From Pseudoalteromonas sp. NBT06-2 (GTDB lineage: Bacteria > Pseudomonadota > Gammaproteobacteria > Enterobacterales > Alteromonadaceae), in the NCBI RefSeq assembly GCF_002276045.1, contig NZ_NQMR01000026.1:1-64000 (forward strand): a DNA stretch of 64,000 nt, read 5' to 3'. The notes under the pieces are model-generated. The model was not told the DNA's origin and made no database searches. It saw only the letters and a list, made by a program, of their open reading frames with translations. Both the position numbers and the translations under genes were made by a program. Positions 44,480-53,903 of the stretch are shown here, piece after piece; positions within the stretch are counted from its first letter, which is position 1, and each line of letters begins with the position of its first letter.

Positions 44480-45497
44480 ATCTTTTCCACAATAAATCAG
44501 CTAATTCTTGCTGTTCATGCCATTTACCTTGCTGTAGCCAATTCACTAAATACGCTGCAACATCAGGATAATTTGCTTGATGTAACTTAATATCAGAAGT
44601 TAAGAAATCTTCACATATTTTTGAATTTAAACTATGCATTACTTTTCCTAAGCCTAGCGTCAATAACGCTTTGGCATTAGAAATTTGTTCCATTTGCCCC
44701 GCTAACGGTTTTACTAAAACATCAATGCCAATATGAATACACTCACTGACTAATTCAAAGCCTGCACCACAAATAACTTTTTTGCTTTCTATTAGATCTT
44801 GCTTAAACCCAGTTAAGCATGGAGATCTTGTATGAATATTGCCATTATCATTATTTTCTAAATCTGGTGAGTATATGTAAAAATCAAAATTTTTAAATTT
44901 TGATAATAAATTAATGACTGCACTTTGTGCTTCAAAGGGCAAATATACTATAACCTTATTTTTCTTTATATCTGAAATCATTAATCTTGTATCAACTATT
45001 GGTGGTAAAATTGGACTGTCAAAATGATGCCAATGTAAACCAATTGGAAACCTCACTGGCGCAAATTTTTGTATTAATTTATTAGTAAACCAAGTATCGC
45101 CCTCTTTTGGGATATCATGCAAAAAAGCATATTGATGTCCTATTCCTATTGAATCTACACTCTGTTGTTTTGCAGCCCATGCAGATACGGGCTCAAAATC
45201 GCTGATCACTAAATCATATTCAGTTAAATCTAGAGATTTTACATCAGCAAAAAATTGCTTAAGATTATTTTTTTGTATCGTTTTTCTTTTACGAATTCGT
45301 CCACCTTCAGTAATAAATGTTAGCCCTGCTCTATGTTCAAAATTTCCAAAAGATTCCATACCAAATAACTCATCTTTATCTCTACCTGAGATTAAATAAG
45401 TCACATCTAAGTCCGATTTGTTTAAATGCTCAGCCATTATTCTAGAACGTGTTAAATGGCCATTTCCCGTTCCCTGAACACCATAAAGAATTTTCAT
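44478..45497 (-). CDS. MJ1255/VC2487-family glycosyltransferase
   Basis: A 339-residue GT-B-like protein. The N-terminus 'MKILYGVQGTGNGHLTRSRI' is the hallmark of this family, related to MurG and UDP-GlcNAc transferases. 'CGAGFELVSECIHIGIDVLV' and 'GQMEQISNAKAL' match the nucleotide-sugar-binding C-domain. Its ATG directly follows the stop of the PAP2 gene, so the two are one unit. It may glycosylate a lipid; a PAP2 phosphatase partner supports an undecaprenyl- or phosphatidate-linked role. The substrate is unknown. Confidence 0.88.
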   Translation of the reverse strand: MKILYGVQGTGNGHLTRSRIMAEHLNKSDLDVTYLISGRDKDELFGMESFGNFEHRAGLTFITEGGRIRKRKTIQKNNLKQFFADVKSLDLTEYDLVISDFEPVSAWAAKQQSVDSIGIGHQYAFLHDIPKEGDTWFTNKLIQKFAPVRFPIGLHWHHFDSPILPPIVDTRLMISDIKKNKVIVYLPFEAQSAVINLLSKFKNFDFYIYSPDLENNDNGNIHTRSPCLTGFKQDLIESKKVICGAGFELVSECIHIGIDVLVKPLAGQMEQISNAKALLTLGLGKVMHSLNSKICEDFLTSDIKLHQANYPDVAAYLVNWLQQGKWHEQQELADLLWKR

Positions 45498-46007
45498 TTA
45501 CTCACCCATTATTATAATTACTAAAAACCCTATAGCCGAACCCAAACTCCCACCCGCTAATATATCTGTTGGAAAGTGAACTCCAAGAAGCACTCTAGAA
45601 ATACCCACACAACTTGCCCAAAGATAAATAACATAACTTAACGAAGGAAAGTATTGAGAAACAACAAAAGCTAATAGAAATGCTCCTGATGTGTGCCCTG
45701 ATGGAAAACTAAATTCATCTGAAGCGACAATAGTCGCTTTAAAAAAAGGTATCGCTTGAGGTGGTCTATTACGCTTTAAAGTATTTTTTAAAAGCCAATA
45801 AATTGGCCTTTCAATCATAAAAGCGATTAAAGTAGCAATCACAAGATACATACCTTTATCAGCTGGTATTAACATCAGCGGAAATGTTACCTGTAAATAT
45901 CCATCACCCGATTTTGAGATTATATTTGCTAAGGGTTTAAGTTTGTCACTTTTATGCCCAGATACACACCACATAAACATAACAGTATCTAAATGTTGTA
46001 GTTTCAC
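45498..46007 (-). CDS. PAP2-family phosphatase
   Basis: A 169-residue inner-membrane phosphatase with about five hydrophobic helices. The three PAP2 motifs are complete: 'KNTLKRNRPPQ', 'FPSGHTSGAF' and 'SRVLLGVHFPTDILAG', with catalytic His in the second and third. It hydrolyses a lipid phosphate or pyrophosphate such as undecaprenyl pyrophosphate or phosphatidate. It is the first gene of a two-gene unit with the glycosyltransferase. Confidence 0.93.
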   Translation of the reverse strand: MKLQHLDTVMFMWCVSGHKSDKLKPLANIISKSGDGYLQVTFPLMLIPADKGMYLVIATLIAFMIERPIYWLLKNTLKRNRPPQAIPFFKATIVASDEFSFPSGHTSGAFLLAFVVSQYFPSLSYVIYLWASCVGISRVLLGVHFPTDILAGGSLGSAIGFLVIIIMGE

Positions 46008-46131
46008 AATTATCTCCTTATCTGTCCCATATCATTCCCAAATATGTTGTTACTTAGATTAGAATGGCTTGCTGAAGATAATGAGGCTCTGATGTGGCTT
46101 TTTAGTGACAGTAAAATGAAGTTAAGTTGAC

Positions 46132-46155
46132 AGCCTTAAATAATTATTTAAGGCT
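46132..46155. terminator. Palindrome after dodecin gene
   Basis: AGCCTTAAAT / ATTTAAGGCT with an AATT centre. A T-rich tail follows only in the plus direction, while dodecin is on the minus strand, so its role as the dodecin terminator is uncertain. Confidence 0.4.
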
Positions 46156-46168
46156 TTAAATTTTATTT

Positions 46169-46384
46169 TTAGCTATTTTCTATTTTAAAACCAACTTTAA
46201 TAGTTACTTGAAAATGACCCACTTTGCCATCAACGATATGTCCACGCGTTTCAACAACTTCAAACCAATCTAAGTTCTTTATAGTTTTACTACATTGCGT
46301 AATTGCATTATGAATTGCTTCTTCAATACTCGTTGGGGATGAACCAACCATTTCGATTTTTTTATAGGTATGGTGATCAGACAT
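46169..46384 (-). CDS. Dodecin-family flavin-binding protein
   Basis: A 71-residue protein with the dodecin pattern: '[18 protein letters not shown]', '[14 protein letters not shown]' (the Trp stacks flavin) and '[14 protein letters not shown]'. Dodecins form 12-mers that store or buffer FMN or riboflavin. Length and motifs are normal. It stands alone; a palindrome (AGCCTTAAAT...ATTTAAGGCT, 46132-46155) lies past its end. Confidence 0.95.
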   Translation of the reverse strand: MSDHHTYKKIEMVGSSPTSIEEAIHNAITQCSKTIKNLDWFEVVETRGHIVDGKVGHFQVTIKVGFKIENS

Positions 46385-46559
46385 AATACTCTCTTAATAG
46401 TAAAAAAAATTATTACGTATAAATATAGAACTATTTTTAGAATTAGAGCTATATTTAAAAATAATTTAATTTATAAATGAGCTTATTTGTTATGGTAGTT
46501 AAGTTATTAGTCGTGTATGTTTACGCTATAAACAATTGATTACTCAGTGAGTATTTAAT

Positions 46560-46787
46560 ATGCAATGGCTAAAGCTAGCAACACGTACTATCGTAATTAT
46601 ACGTTCATTAAAAGTTGCTATGGTTGTGGGGACAATTTTAGTTTTCATAAATCAAGCCGATGTCATAATAAATGGTGAGCTTATGCTCAGCCATTTTATT
46701 AAAATAATATTAACCTATTGTGTTCCATATTGTGTATCAACTTATGCCAGTGTAGATTCTATGTTGAATTCTAATGCTACTGAATAA
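46560..46787 (+). CDS. nrtS: NrtS-family nitrate/nitrite transporter
   Basis: A 75-residue membrane protein with two hydrophobic helices. '[19 protein letters not shown]' and '[17 protein letters not shown]' match the NrtS family, small proteins linked to nitrate and nitrite transport in marine gammaproteobacteria. It ends 20 bp before a soluble chemoreceptor gene, so the two are likely cotranscribed. Confidence 0.88.
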   Translation: MQWLKLATRTIVIIRSLKVAMVVGTILVFINQADVIINGELMLSHFIKIILTYCVPYCVSTYASVDSMLNSNATE

Positions 46788-46807
46788 CTAATAAAGAGGA
46801 TTTTCAA

Positions 46808-47716
46808 ATGTTTAATTTTTTTGGTGGCGATAAAACTCCAGAAGGACATGTTTTAATTAAACAAGATGAATTAGCTGACTTAAATGCCAAAGCGCAGATT
46901 TTAGACCAACTAATCTCTGGCGGCGCTTTAGAAATGGCGCAACAAATTACTGAAAATGCGCAAAATGTAAATGTTGCATCTTCAAATAGGCTAAGTGAAA
47001 TTGAAAATAACTATGGCTTAATTCAATCTTTTATTGAGCAATCCGAGAGCGTTGAACATACTTCTAGTGAGTCATTTGAATCCGCAAAAGCGACTTCTCA
47101 AACATCAGCTAATGGCATTCAACAGCTGGAAAGCTTAACTGAAAACATTACAACTTCAGCACAATACATTAGTGAGTTCACAGAACTATTAGCAAGTCTT
47201 GATGAAAACAACCGCAACATAGGTCAATTAGTTGAATCAATTAAGGGAATTGCAGATCAAACAAACTTACTTGCGTTAAACGCAGCTATAGAAGCTGCCC
47301 GAGCAGGTGAACATGGTCGTGGTTTTGCTGTTGTTGCAGATGAAGTACGCTCTTTAGCAAATACGGCAAATCAATCAGCTGACCAAATTCAAAATGAAAT
47401 GAAAAAGATAATGGGTATTTCATCTTCTATAATTGATAAGCAAAAAGAAGTCACAACCATTATTGATGGCAGTGTTGATATTGCCAATACAACCATGGAA
47501 AGCCTGCAAGAATTAGTATCTATGTCTTCTTCTAGTGCAAGTTTAGTTGAATCTACAATAGTTCAGGTACAGCAACAATTAAGTAGCTCTGAAACAATAA
47601 AACACAGTATGCAACAATTGATTGAAGAGACTCGCCATGCATTAGATGGTTCAGCCACCAATGTCGATTTAGGTCAACAACTTATAAGTCAACTTATTTT
47701 AGATAACCGTATATAA
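46808..47716 (+). CDS. Soluble methyl-accepting chemotaxis protein
   Basis: A 302-residue chemoreceptor-like protein without membrane helices. The conserved signalling hairpin is present: '[20 protein letters not shown]' and '[17 protein letters not shown]' (read as '[17 protein letters not shown]'). The N-terminus (about 1-60) is short, so no classical sensor domain is seen. Sitting behind nrtS and overlapped by one base by the next gene, it may report nitrate or redox status to the chemotaxis array. This link is inference from position. Confidence 0.93.
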   Translation: MFNFFGGDKTPEGHVLIKQDELADLNAKAQILDQLISGGALEMAQQITENAQNVNVASSNRLSEIENNYGLIQSFIEQSESVEHTSSESFESAKATSQTSANGIQQLESLTENITTSAQYISEFTELLASLDENNRNIGQLVESIKGIADQTNLLALNAAIEAARAGEHGRGFAVVADEVRSLANTANQSADQIQNEMKKIMGISSSIIDKQKEVTTIIDGSVDIANTTMESLQELVSMSSSSASLVESTIVQVQQQLSSSETIKHSMQQLIEETRHALDGSATNVDLGQQLISQLILDNRI

Positions 47717-48057
47717 TGACGAGAGAAGAAGCTTTATTAGCAATTATTCAATTTAGTACAAACAAAGATGAAGCTTTTTCTCAATTAGCACAATATCCAA
47801 AGGAGAGCGAAACAAAACTTGTTCACGTTACTCCTTTGATGCTTATCAATAATATAAAGCTGTATACCCAAAACCTGATCACAAGTGACGATCTAGAATT
47901 TTGGGCTAATTTTATTGAGATACGTGAAGATATTAACTTTAACAATGTAGAAGATGAAATTTATGCTTTATCTAACCCTGACTTAATGGGAGAAATAACA
48001 GTCACTAAAATGAACAGACTCATCTCTATTCTAGAAAACCCGCATATCAAGCATTAA
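47716..48057 (+). CDS. Small hypothetical protein coupled to the chemoreceptor
   Basis: A 113-residue acidic, helical protein whose ATG overlaps the stop of the chemoreceptor gene (TAATG). 'TSDDLEFWANFIEIREDINF' and 'EIYALSNPDLMGEITVTKMN' look like a conserved folded domain, slightly reminiscent of bacterial immunity proteins. No family is firmly recognised. Coupling suggests it helps the chemoreceptor, but nothing in it shows how. Confidence 0.75.
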   Translation: MTREEALLAIIQFSTNKDEAFSQLAQYPKESETKLVHVTPLMLINNIKLYTQNLITSDDLEFWANFIEIREDINFNNVEDEIYALSNPDLMGEITVTKMNRLISILENPHIKH

Positions 48058-48153
48058 TATTCTCAAGATTTAACTTTTTATCTTTTTCACTTGATTATTC
48101 TCATATATTTTCCACACTTAGATTAATAAGATCTTTCAGAGATTTATTCATTC

Positions 48154-49308
48154 ATGACGCAGTTTGATGTAACCATTATTGGAGGTGGCATTGCAGGAGC
48201 GGGTGTTGCACAGTGTGCCGCAGCTGCAGGTTATCGCGTTTTACTTTTGGAAAAAGGAGATTATGCAAGTCAAACATCTTGTAGTTCAAGTAAATTAATA
48301 CATGGCGGTTTACGTTATCTTGAAACAATGCAATTAAACCTAGTGTACAATGCACTTCATGAACGTACATCTTTACTTAGACTTGCACCTGAATTAGTAA
48401 AACCAGTCCCTTTTTACATTCCTCTTTATAAAGACAGCTCAAGAAGTGTATGGACATTACGAGCAGGTTTATCTCTATATGCACTTCTTTCTGGCTTTAC
48501 AAAATTAAGTCGGTATAAAGAACTTCCTAAAAAGAGTTGGTCTGTGATTCAAGGATTAAAAACTGATGGTTTAATTGCAGTTTTTCAATATTGGGATGCC
48601 CAAACTAATGATCAATTACTCACTAATAGTGTTATTAACAGCGCAATAGACTTAGGTGCTAAAGCACAATCATATGCAGAATTTATAAAAGCCGAAAAAC
48701 TCAGTAGCGGATATAAAGTGACTTACCGACTTAATAAAGATATATGCGAAATTAATACTAAAATGATAATTAACGCTACTGGACCTTGGGTTAATGAAAC
48801 GTTAAATAAAATATATCCGCAAATTAAGGGATGCAATATTGACTGGGTACAAGGCACTCATGTTATTTTAGATAAAACAGCGCCTAAAAAAATCTTTTAC
48901 TTAGAAGTAAAAACAGATCAGCGTGTTATATTTGTGATGCCTTGGTATGGAAAAACACTCATCGGAACAACTGAAGTACTATTACAAGAATTACCTGAAT
49001 ATATTAGCCCACATGCTGAAGAGATTGATTATTTATTATCAGCTTACCAAAGTTACTATAAAGGCGAATTACCAAAAATAATACGTTCTTTTGCGGGTAT
49101 TCGCGTGCTACCAAAGCACAGTGATACTGCATTCTCAAGACCGCGGGAAAGCATTATTTGGCAAGATCAAAACAATCCAAATATCATTAGTTTATATGGT
49201 GGCAAGTTAACCACATTTAGAATGGCAGCTAAAAAAGTTGTTAAGAAAGTAAAAAAACAAATCGGTGCAAAAAAAATCCGTGCCAATATTGATAGCATCA
49301 AATTATAA
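48154..49308 (+). CDS. GlpD-like FAD-dependent oxidoreductase
   Basis: A 384-residue flavoprotein. 'FDVTIIGGGIAGAGVAQCAA' is the dinucleotide fold, 'CSSSKLIHGGLRYLE' the glycerol-3-phosphate dehydrogenase signature, and 'IIRSFAGIRVLPKH' the C-terminal part of the active-site region. It lacks the ~120-residue C-terminal domain of GlpD (about 500 residues), so it is a short-form relative; I do not call it glpD. The closest reading is glycerol-3-phosphate or a similar polyol-phosphate oxidation at the membrane. It is followed by a separate TonB receptor gene. Confidence 0.88.
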   Translation: MTQFDVTIIGGGIAGAGVAQCAAAAGYRVLLLEKGDYASQTSCSSSKLIHGGLRYLETMQLNLVYNALHERTSLLRLAPELVKPVPFYIPLYKDSSRSVWTLRAGLSLYALLSGFTKLSRYKELPKKSWSVIQGLKTDGLIAVFQYWDAQTNDQLLTNSVINSAIDLGAKAQSYAEFIKAEKLSSGYKVTYRLNKDICEINTKMIINATGPWVNETLNKIYPQIKGCNIDWVQGTHVILDKTAPKKIFYLEVKTDQRVIFVMPWYGKTLIGTTEVLLQELPEYISPHAEEIDYLLSAYQSYYKGELPKIIRSFAGIRVLPKHSDTAFSRPRESIIWQDQNNPNIISLYGGKLTTFRMAAKKVVKKVKKQIGAKKIRANIDSIKL

Positions 49309-49477
49309 GTTCTAAAAACCAGAATACTCCCTTTATAATTCAAAAATTGTAAATAAATATAACAATATATTGCTCATAAGCATCTCACTTGTTATGTTTA
49401 ATCTAAGAGGGTATCTTAGATATGGCGTGGTAAGTCATTCTAAATAAATTATAATTATAATAAAAGGGCGTAAATAA

Positions 49478-52468
49478 ATGAATAACCATTTAATTTTTAA
49501 CAAAACACAACTGGCAGGTGCTATAAAAAAATCATTTATGTTCGCGGCTTTAAGCTCAATTTACGCAGCAGCACCAAGTTATGCCGCTGAAATTGAAGCT
49601 GATGAGCAAGTAGAACGCATTATTGTCACCGGTTCTCGTATACAGCGCTCTAGCGCACAGATGACCACACCAACCACTGTGATAGATTCTGCAGCTATTG
49701 AAATGTCTGGCGCTAAAAATATTGGTGATTTACTCAATAAATATCCGGCTTTATTAGATGGTATCGGTGGTGCAGGTAATAATACCAATAGCGGTGATAG
49801 TTTTTCTTTAAATAATGCAGGGTTAGAACTTGCTAACTTAAGAGGCTTAGGCACAAACAGAACCTTAGTATTAGTGAATGGTCGTAGGCATGTACCTGGT
49901 GCTGCTGGGACTTCAGCAGTAGATATGAGCATGATCCCATCAGCCCTTGTAGATCATATTGAAATTATAACAGGGGGTGCATCTGCTATTTACGGTGCAG
50001 ATGCTGTAACAGGTGTTGTGAACTTTATTTTAAAAGATGATATTGAAGGCTTAAAAGTAGATATTTCAGCAGGTATGACAAACGAAAGTGATGGTGAAAG
50101 CCAAGATGCGTCTTTTACCTATGGTACAAATTTTGATAACAATAAGGGAAATATTACTGCTCACTTATCTTATTCAAATGAGGAAGAAATTCCCTTTACC
50201 GCAAGAGATTATGCATTAAATCGATACGCATTCAGAGTTAATCCGCTTAATACTGGCCCTGATGATGGCATCGCAGATACCATTTTCTTTAATGATGTAC
50301 GTTTCCAAGCACTCAGTAAAGAGGGGTTATTTTATGTGCCAAATAATAACTGGGTAGGTGGAGATGGTTCAGACATTATCAATAATAACTTACCACCCAC
50401 CTTTGCCAACGATCCATTTGGTTTAGGTTATGATACCTATGCGATAGATAGAGAAACGGGCCAGTTCAGAGATTTTGTACCTGGCATTAACTGTCAGGTT
50501 GTTCCTTGTGATGGAGGCGATGGTTTTAGAACGCAAGAAACAGGCACCCTAAATTCTCCAAGCGAGCGTGTTATTTTTAATATAAATGGCCGCTATGATG
50601 TAAATAATGAGCTCAGGTTATTTACAGAAGCAAAGTATGGCAAGGTAGAGTCAGCTGTATCAACACAAGCATCTGTTTTTCATGATGATAACTTTGGACC
50701 TCTTATCTCAATTACTAAAGATAACCCGTTTAGACCTCAACAACTTGTAGATATCATGCAACAAAGAGAATTAGATGTTGTTGCTTTAGCAGTGATTGGT
50801 TTAAATGCGAGAAATGAAAATATCAGAGAAACAACACAATTTACATTTGGTGCTGAAGGCACTTTCTCTGAATATGACTATAACTTTTATGTTCAACACG
50901 GTAAGGTTGAGAGTGAATTAAATTCTGTAGATGTATTAAATGAAAACTACTATCATGCTTTAGATGCTGTTACCGATGCTAATGGTAATGCTGTGTGTCG
51001 GGATGCAGCCCAAAACCCTGACTGTGTCGCATATAATCCGATTAATGGTTTAGCATCTGATGCTGCAAAAGATTATGTTGGAGTGACGTTACAACAAAAT
51101 GAATCAATTGAGCAAACTGTTGCAGCATTTTCTCTCAGTGGTGAACTATTAGAAGCACCAGCTGGGACGGTAGATTTTGCAGTTGGTGTAGAATATCGAA
51201 AAGAAACCTCTAATAGTGATCCTGATCCATTATCTCAAGCAGTTGATGCTGATGGTGTTGGCTCAGGTTTAGTAGGTTCGCGTACCGGCCCTACTCGCCC
51301 AGAAAATTCGTACTTAAGTCCAGTTACAGGTAGCTATAATGTAAAAGAAATTTATGCTGAATTACTTGTGCCTTTAATTGAAAGTCAACCAGCAATAGAA
51401 ATCTTAGATCTTGAGTTAGCTGCAAGATATTCAAATCACAGTGTAACTGGTGGGGATTCAACCTATAAAATGGCACTAAACTGGGCGATAAATAGTGACT
51501 TTAGAACCCGTTATACTTATTCTCATGCGGTACGTGCACCAAATATTGAAGAGCTGTTTTCTGCCGAATCAATTGGTGGCGCACGTATGGATGATCCATG
51601 TCATAGAGATAACCAATTATTAGGCCCTCAAGGGAGTAATCGAATTGCTAATTGTGCAAGTTTAGGCTTGGCACCAGATTTTGTATCTAATGCTTCATTT
51701 GGTACGCGATCAATAGCAAGTAAAGGTAATATTGAACTTAACCCTGAAATTGCAGATACGTTAACTGTAGGTCTAGTTTATACACCATTTAATGAACTAA
51801 GCATTGCAGTCGATTATTGGGATATCAATATTGAAGATGCCATTACCACATTTGAAGCCACTGATATTTTAAACAACTGTGTTGATGGCCAAAGCCTAAA
51901 CAGTGTATTTTGTGACGCAGTAAAAAGAGATAATGAAGGTCAAATTTTATTGGTCTCTACGCAAAGCATTAATGCTGCGAATTTTGCGGCTAATGGTACT
52001 GATTTAGATATCAACTATCACCATGATTTATCACTAGGCCAGCTAAACTTTACCTTTAAAGGCACCTATTTAGATGAAAAAACATTCCAACAAAACGCTG
52101 CTGATCCAACTGATATAGATAGTCAAGCAGGTGAAGTGGGCTCACCACACTTTAGAGCATTAATCACATCGGCTTTAACAACAGATAATATGGTAACGAG
52201 TTGGACCGTAAACTATATTGGTGAGTCTACATTTAATAAAGAAGCTAATCCGGAGGAATATCCTGATACTTTTAATAACAAAGTAAAGGCATACACATAT
52301 CATAACCTTAACTTAAGTTATTCATATAACGATTCTATTTCTTTGTATTTAGGTATAGATAATGTGGCAAATAAAAAACCAGCAGCATTACCTAATTTAA
52401 ATGCTGGCGGGTTATTATATGATGGCATAGGTCGTAAATATTATGCAGGTATGCAGTTTGATTTGTAA
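49478..52468 (+). CDS. TonB-dependent outer-membrane receptor (second)
   Basis: A 996-residue TonB receptor. A signal peptide ends near residue 36 ('APSYAAE'). The plug domain has 'VERIIVTGSRIQRSSA', 'LANLRGLGTNRTLVLVNGRR' and 'IITGGASAIYGADAVTGVVN'. The barrel ends in 'YYAGMQFDL'. It is of the same general class as the receptor at 8.2 kb but only distantly alike. The ligand is unknown; large receptors of this kind often take up oligosaccharides or peptides. It ends at a strong bidirectional terminator. Confidence 0.95.
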   Translation: MNNHLIFNKTQLAGAIKKSFMFAALSSIYAAAPSYAAEIEADEQVERIIVTGSRIQRSSAQMTTPTTVIDSAAIEMSGAKNIGDLLNKYPALLDGIGGAGNNTNSGDSFSLNNAGLELANLRGLGTNRTLVLVNGRRHVPGAAGTSAVDMSMIPSALVDHIEIITGGASAIYGADAVTGVVNFILKDDIEGLKVDISAGMTNESDGESQDASFTYGTNFDNNKGNITAHLSYSNEEEIPFTARDYALNRYAFRVNPLNTGPDDGIADTIFFNDVRFQALSKEGLFYVPNNNWVGGDGSDIINNNLPPTFANDPFGLGYDTYAIDRETGQFRDFVPGINCQVVPCDGGDGFRTQETGTLNSPSERVIFNINGRYDVNNELRLFTEAKYGKVESAVSTQASVFHDDNFGPLISITKDNPFRPQQLVDIMQQRELDVVALAVIGLNARNENIRETTQFTFGAEGTFSEYDYNFYVQHGKVESELNSVDVLNENYYHALDAVTDANGNAVCRDAAQNPDCVAYNPINGLASDAAKDYVGVTLQQNESIEQTVAAFSLSGELLEAPAGTVDFAVGVEYRKETSNSDPDPLSQAVDADGVGSGLVGSRTGPTRPENSYLSPVTGSYNVKEIYAELLVPLIESQPAIEILDLELAARYSNHSVTGGDSTYKMALNWAINSDFRTRYTYSHAVRAPNIEELFSAESIGGARMDDPCHRDNQLLGPQGSNRIANCASLGLAPDFVSNASFGTRSIASKGNIELNPEIADTLTVGLVYTPFNELSIAVDYWDINIEDAITTFEATDILNNCVDGQSLNSVFCDAVKRDNEGQILLVSTQSINAANFAANGTDLDINYHHDLSLGQLNFTFKGTYLDEKTFQQNAADPTDIDSQAGEVGSPHFRALITSALTTDNMVTSWTVNYIGESTFNKEANPEEYPDTFNNKVKAYTYHNLNLSYSYNDSISLYLGIDNVANKKPAALPNLNAGGLLYDGIGRKYYAGMQFDL

Positions 52469-52482
52469 CAACTTAGTTTAAT

Positions 52483-52512
52483 AAAAAAACGCCACTGGAG
52501 TGGCGTTTTTTT
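52483..52512. terminator. Bidirectional rho-independent terminator
   Basis: A run of A, then ACGCCAC / GTGGCGT around a TGGA loop, then a run of T. It sits between the convergent TonB receptor gene and the 410-residue protein gene, so it serves both. Confidence 0.92.
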
Positions 52513-52522
52513 ATTAATAGAT

Positions 52523-53755
52523 TTAACAATGCTCAAAATAAATTCGATAAGTTGATGACCAGATTGGATATTCAACCTCCATCATATAACAAACAAAATC
52601 TTCTTTATTTAAATTTGAGTAGTTAAATAAATAGTCACTCATTTCACCGACTTGAACTTGGTCAATCACTCGTGCACGTTCTGAGCCTAAATGTAAAACA
52701 TTAAGTTCTGGAAATTCAGGTAAGCGTTCTGTCCACATATCCGAAGCTCTCAGTTTGCCCTCTTCTACTCTTTGGTTATTAGAGTAACATCCGACGTTAA
52801 CTGAACTTCGCATATCGAGTTTTTTATCTAAAAACACCATCATAACTAATTTTTCGGTAGGTGATTTTATACTAATACTGGTAGAGCTACATTTACTTTG
52901 ATGAACTAAAGGGTTGGCTAATTGATCAGGATTACTAAATAAAAAACTGGCATTAAAAGGAGCATCAGATTCTAAATCGTTAAATACAATGCCTGAGTTA
53001 CTCGCCGAAAAACTTGAATAGGCAGACGCTAAATTCGGATCCGAAAATTCATCTACAATCCCTATTTGAAATTGAGTTGTATCTATTTTTGAACTTACAG
53101 TGACATTATCTGGCGCGATAAACCCCTCAGGATTAGGGTGCGTATATAACTGAACAAAAGGAGGTGATGCTTTACTACGTTCAATACCCAACTTAGAGAT
53201 CATGACGACTTCTTGTAAAAACTCTTTATTATTTTGATTCTCTGTTAATACATAACACGAGAATAAAGTTTTAATGGAAGAAGATAATAACTGCTTGGAG
53301 CATAAAAAGTGTTGATTTCTTTTTTGTTGTGCAGATAAGGTAACAGCTTGAGATGAGCTTTTAGGTTCATTACCACTAAGAAGTCTTTTTAAGTGCGCAT
53401 GACTTTTAGCATAAAGCTTAATTTGTTGATTAAACACTTGCACAACATTTTCAAGTTCAAGGACATGTTGTTTTTGCAATGACGTTTCTTTTAACTTTAA
53501 AATAAACTCATCTAAGCCCGAGATCCCAGGTAATAAAGTAAGTACTTCTTTACCATTTTTGCTTTTTTGTAAAGCATTTAAAATGCGTTGACAGTTAGAT
53601 TTATTATAATCGAGCCATTGAGACATACCTGATATTGAATGTGCAGATTGGGGGAATTGAGTGAACAGTCCATTTAAAACACTTTTAAAGTTTTCACCCG
53701 TGCGATTTAATGCAATAAAGTCTTCACTCGTAAGTGATTTATTTTTAAATGACAT
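52523..53755 (-). CDS. Unrecognised 410-residue protein with possible N-terminal HTH
   Basis: A soluble 410-residue protein. Residues ~38-65 ('SGMSQWLDYNKSNCQRILNA') look like a helix-turn-helix; a coiled-coil-like stretch follows (about 85-130). The C-terminal two thirds ('VSSKIDTTQFQIGIVDEF' and onward) is mixed alpha/beta with no motif I know. It might be a transcription regulator or a nucleoid-associated protein. Its start lies 150 bp from the trypsin gene's 3' end, and it is convergent with the TonB receptor. Confidence 0.8.
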   Translation of the reverse strand: MSFKNKSLTSEDFIALNRTGENFKSVLNGLFTQFPQSAHSISGMSQWLDYNKSNCQRILNALQKSKNGKEVLTLLPGISGLDEFILKLKETSLQKQHVLELENVVQVFNQQIKLYAKSHAHLKRLLSGNEPKSSSQAVTLSAQQKRNQHFLCSKQLLSSSIKTLFSCYVLTENQNNKEFLQEVVMISKLGIERSKASPPFVQLYTHPNPEGFIAPDNVTVSSKIDTTQFQIGIVDEFSDPNLASAYSSFSASNSGIVFNDLESDAPFNASFLFSNPDQLANPLVHQSKCSSTSISIKSPTEKLVMMVFLDKKLDMRSSVNVGCYSNNQRVEEGKLRASDMWTERLPEFPELNVLHLGSERARVIDQVQVGEMSDYLFNYSNLNKEDFVCYMMEVEYPIWSSTYRIYFEHC

Positions 53756-53844
53756 ATCTTTTAATTGTTAATATAATCTATCTTGAATTCTATCTTAAAT
53801 AACTATTTTTAGGAAATTAAAGAATGATTTTTACCCCTTTATAT

Positions 53845-53870
53845 AAAAGGAGCCGGGGGGACTCCTTTAC
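53845..53870 (-). terminator. Probable terminator of the trypsin gene
   Basis: AAAGGAG, a C-rich loop, then CTCCTTTT on the minus strand, followed by TATAT. It lies about 35 bp past the stop of the trypsin-like protease gene. Confidence 0.65.
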
Positions 53871-53903
53871 TATATCAATTATTTTTATTTAATTAAATCA
53901 AGT

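Noticed and set aside
46043-46129. 28-codon frame between PAP2 and dodecin genes
   Set aside because: Too short and not matched to any family; could be a decayed gene end but cannot be supported.
47865-47880. TATACCCAAAA sequence resembling the MITE end
   Set aside because: It lies inside a coding frame and has no partner repeat; most likely chance.
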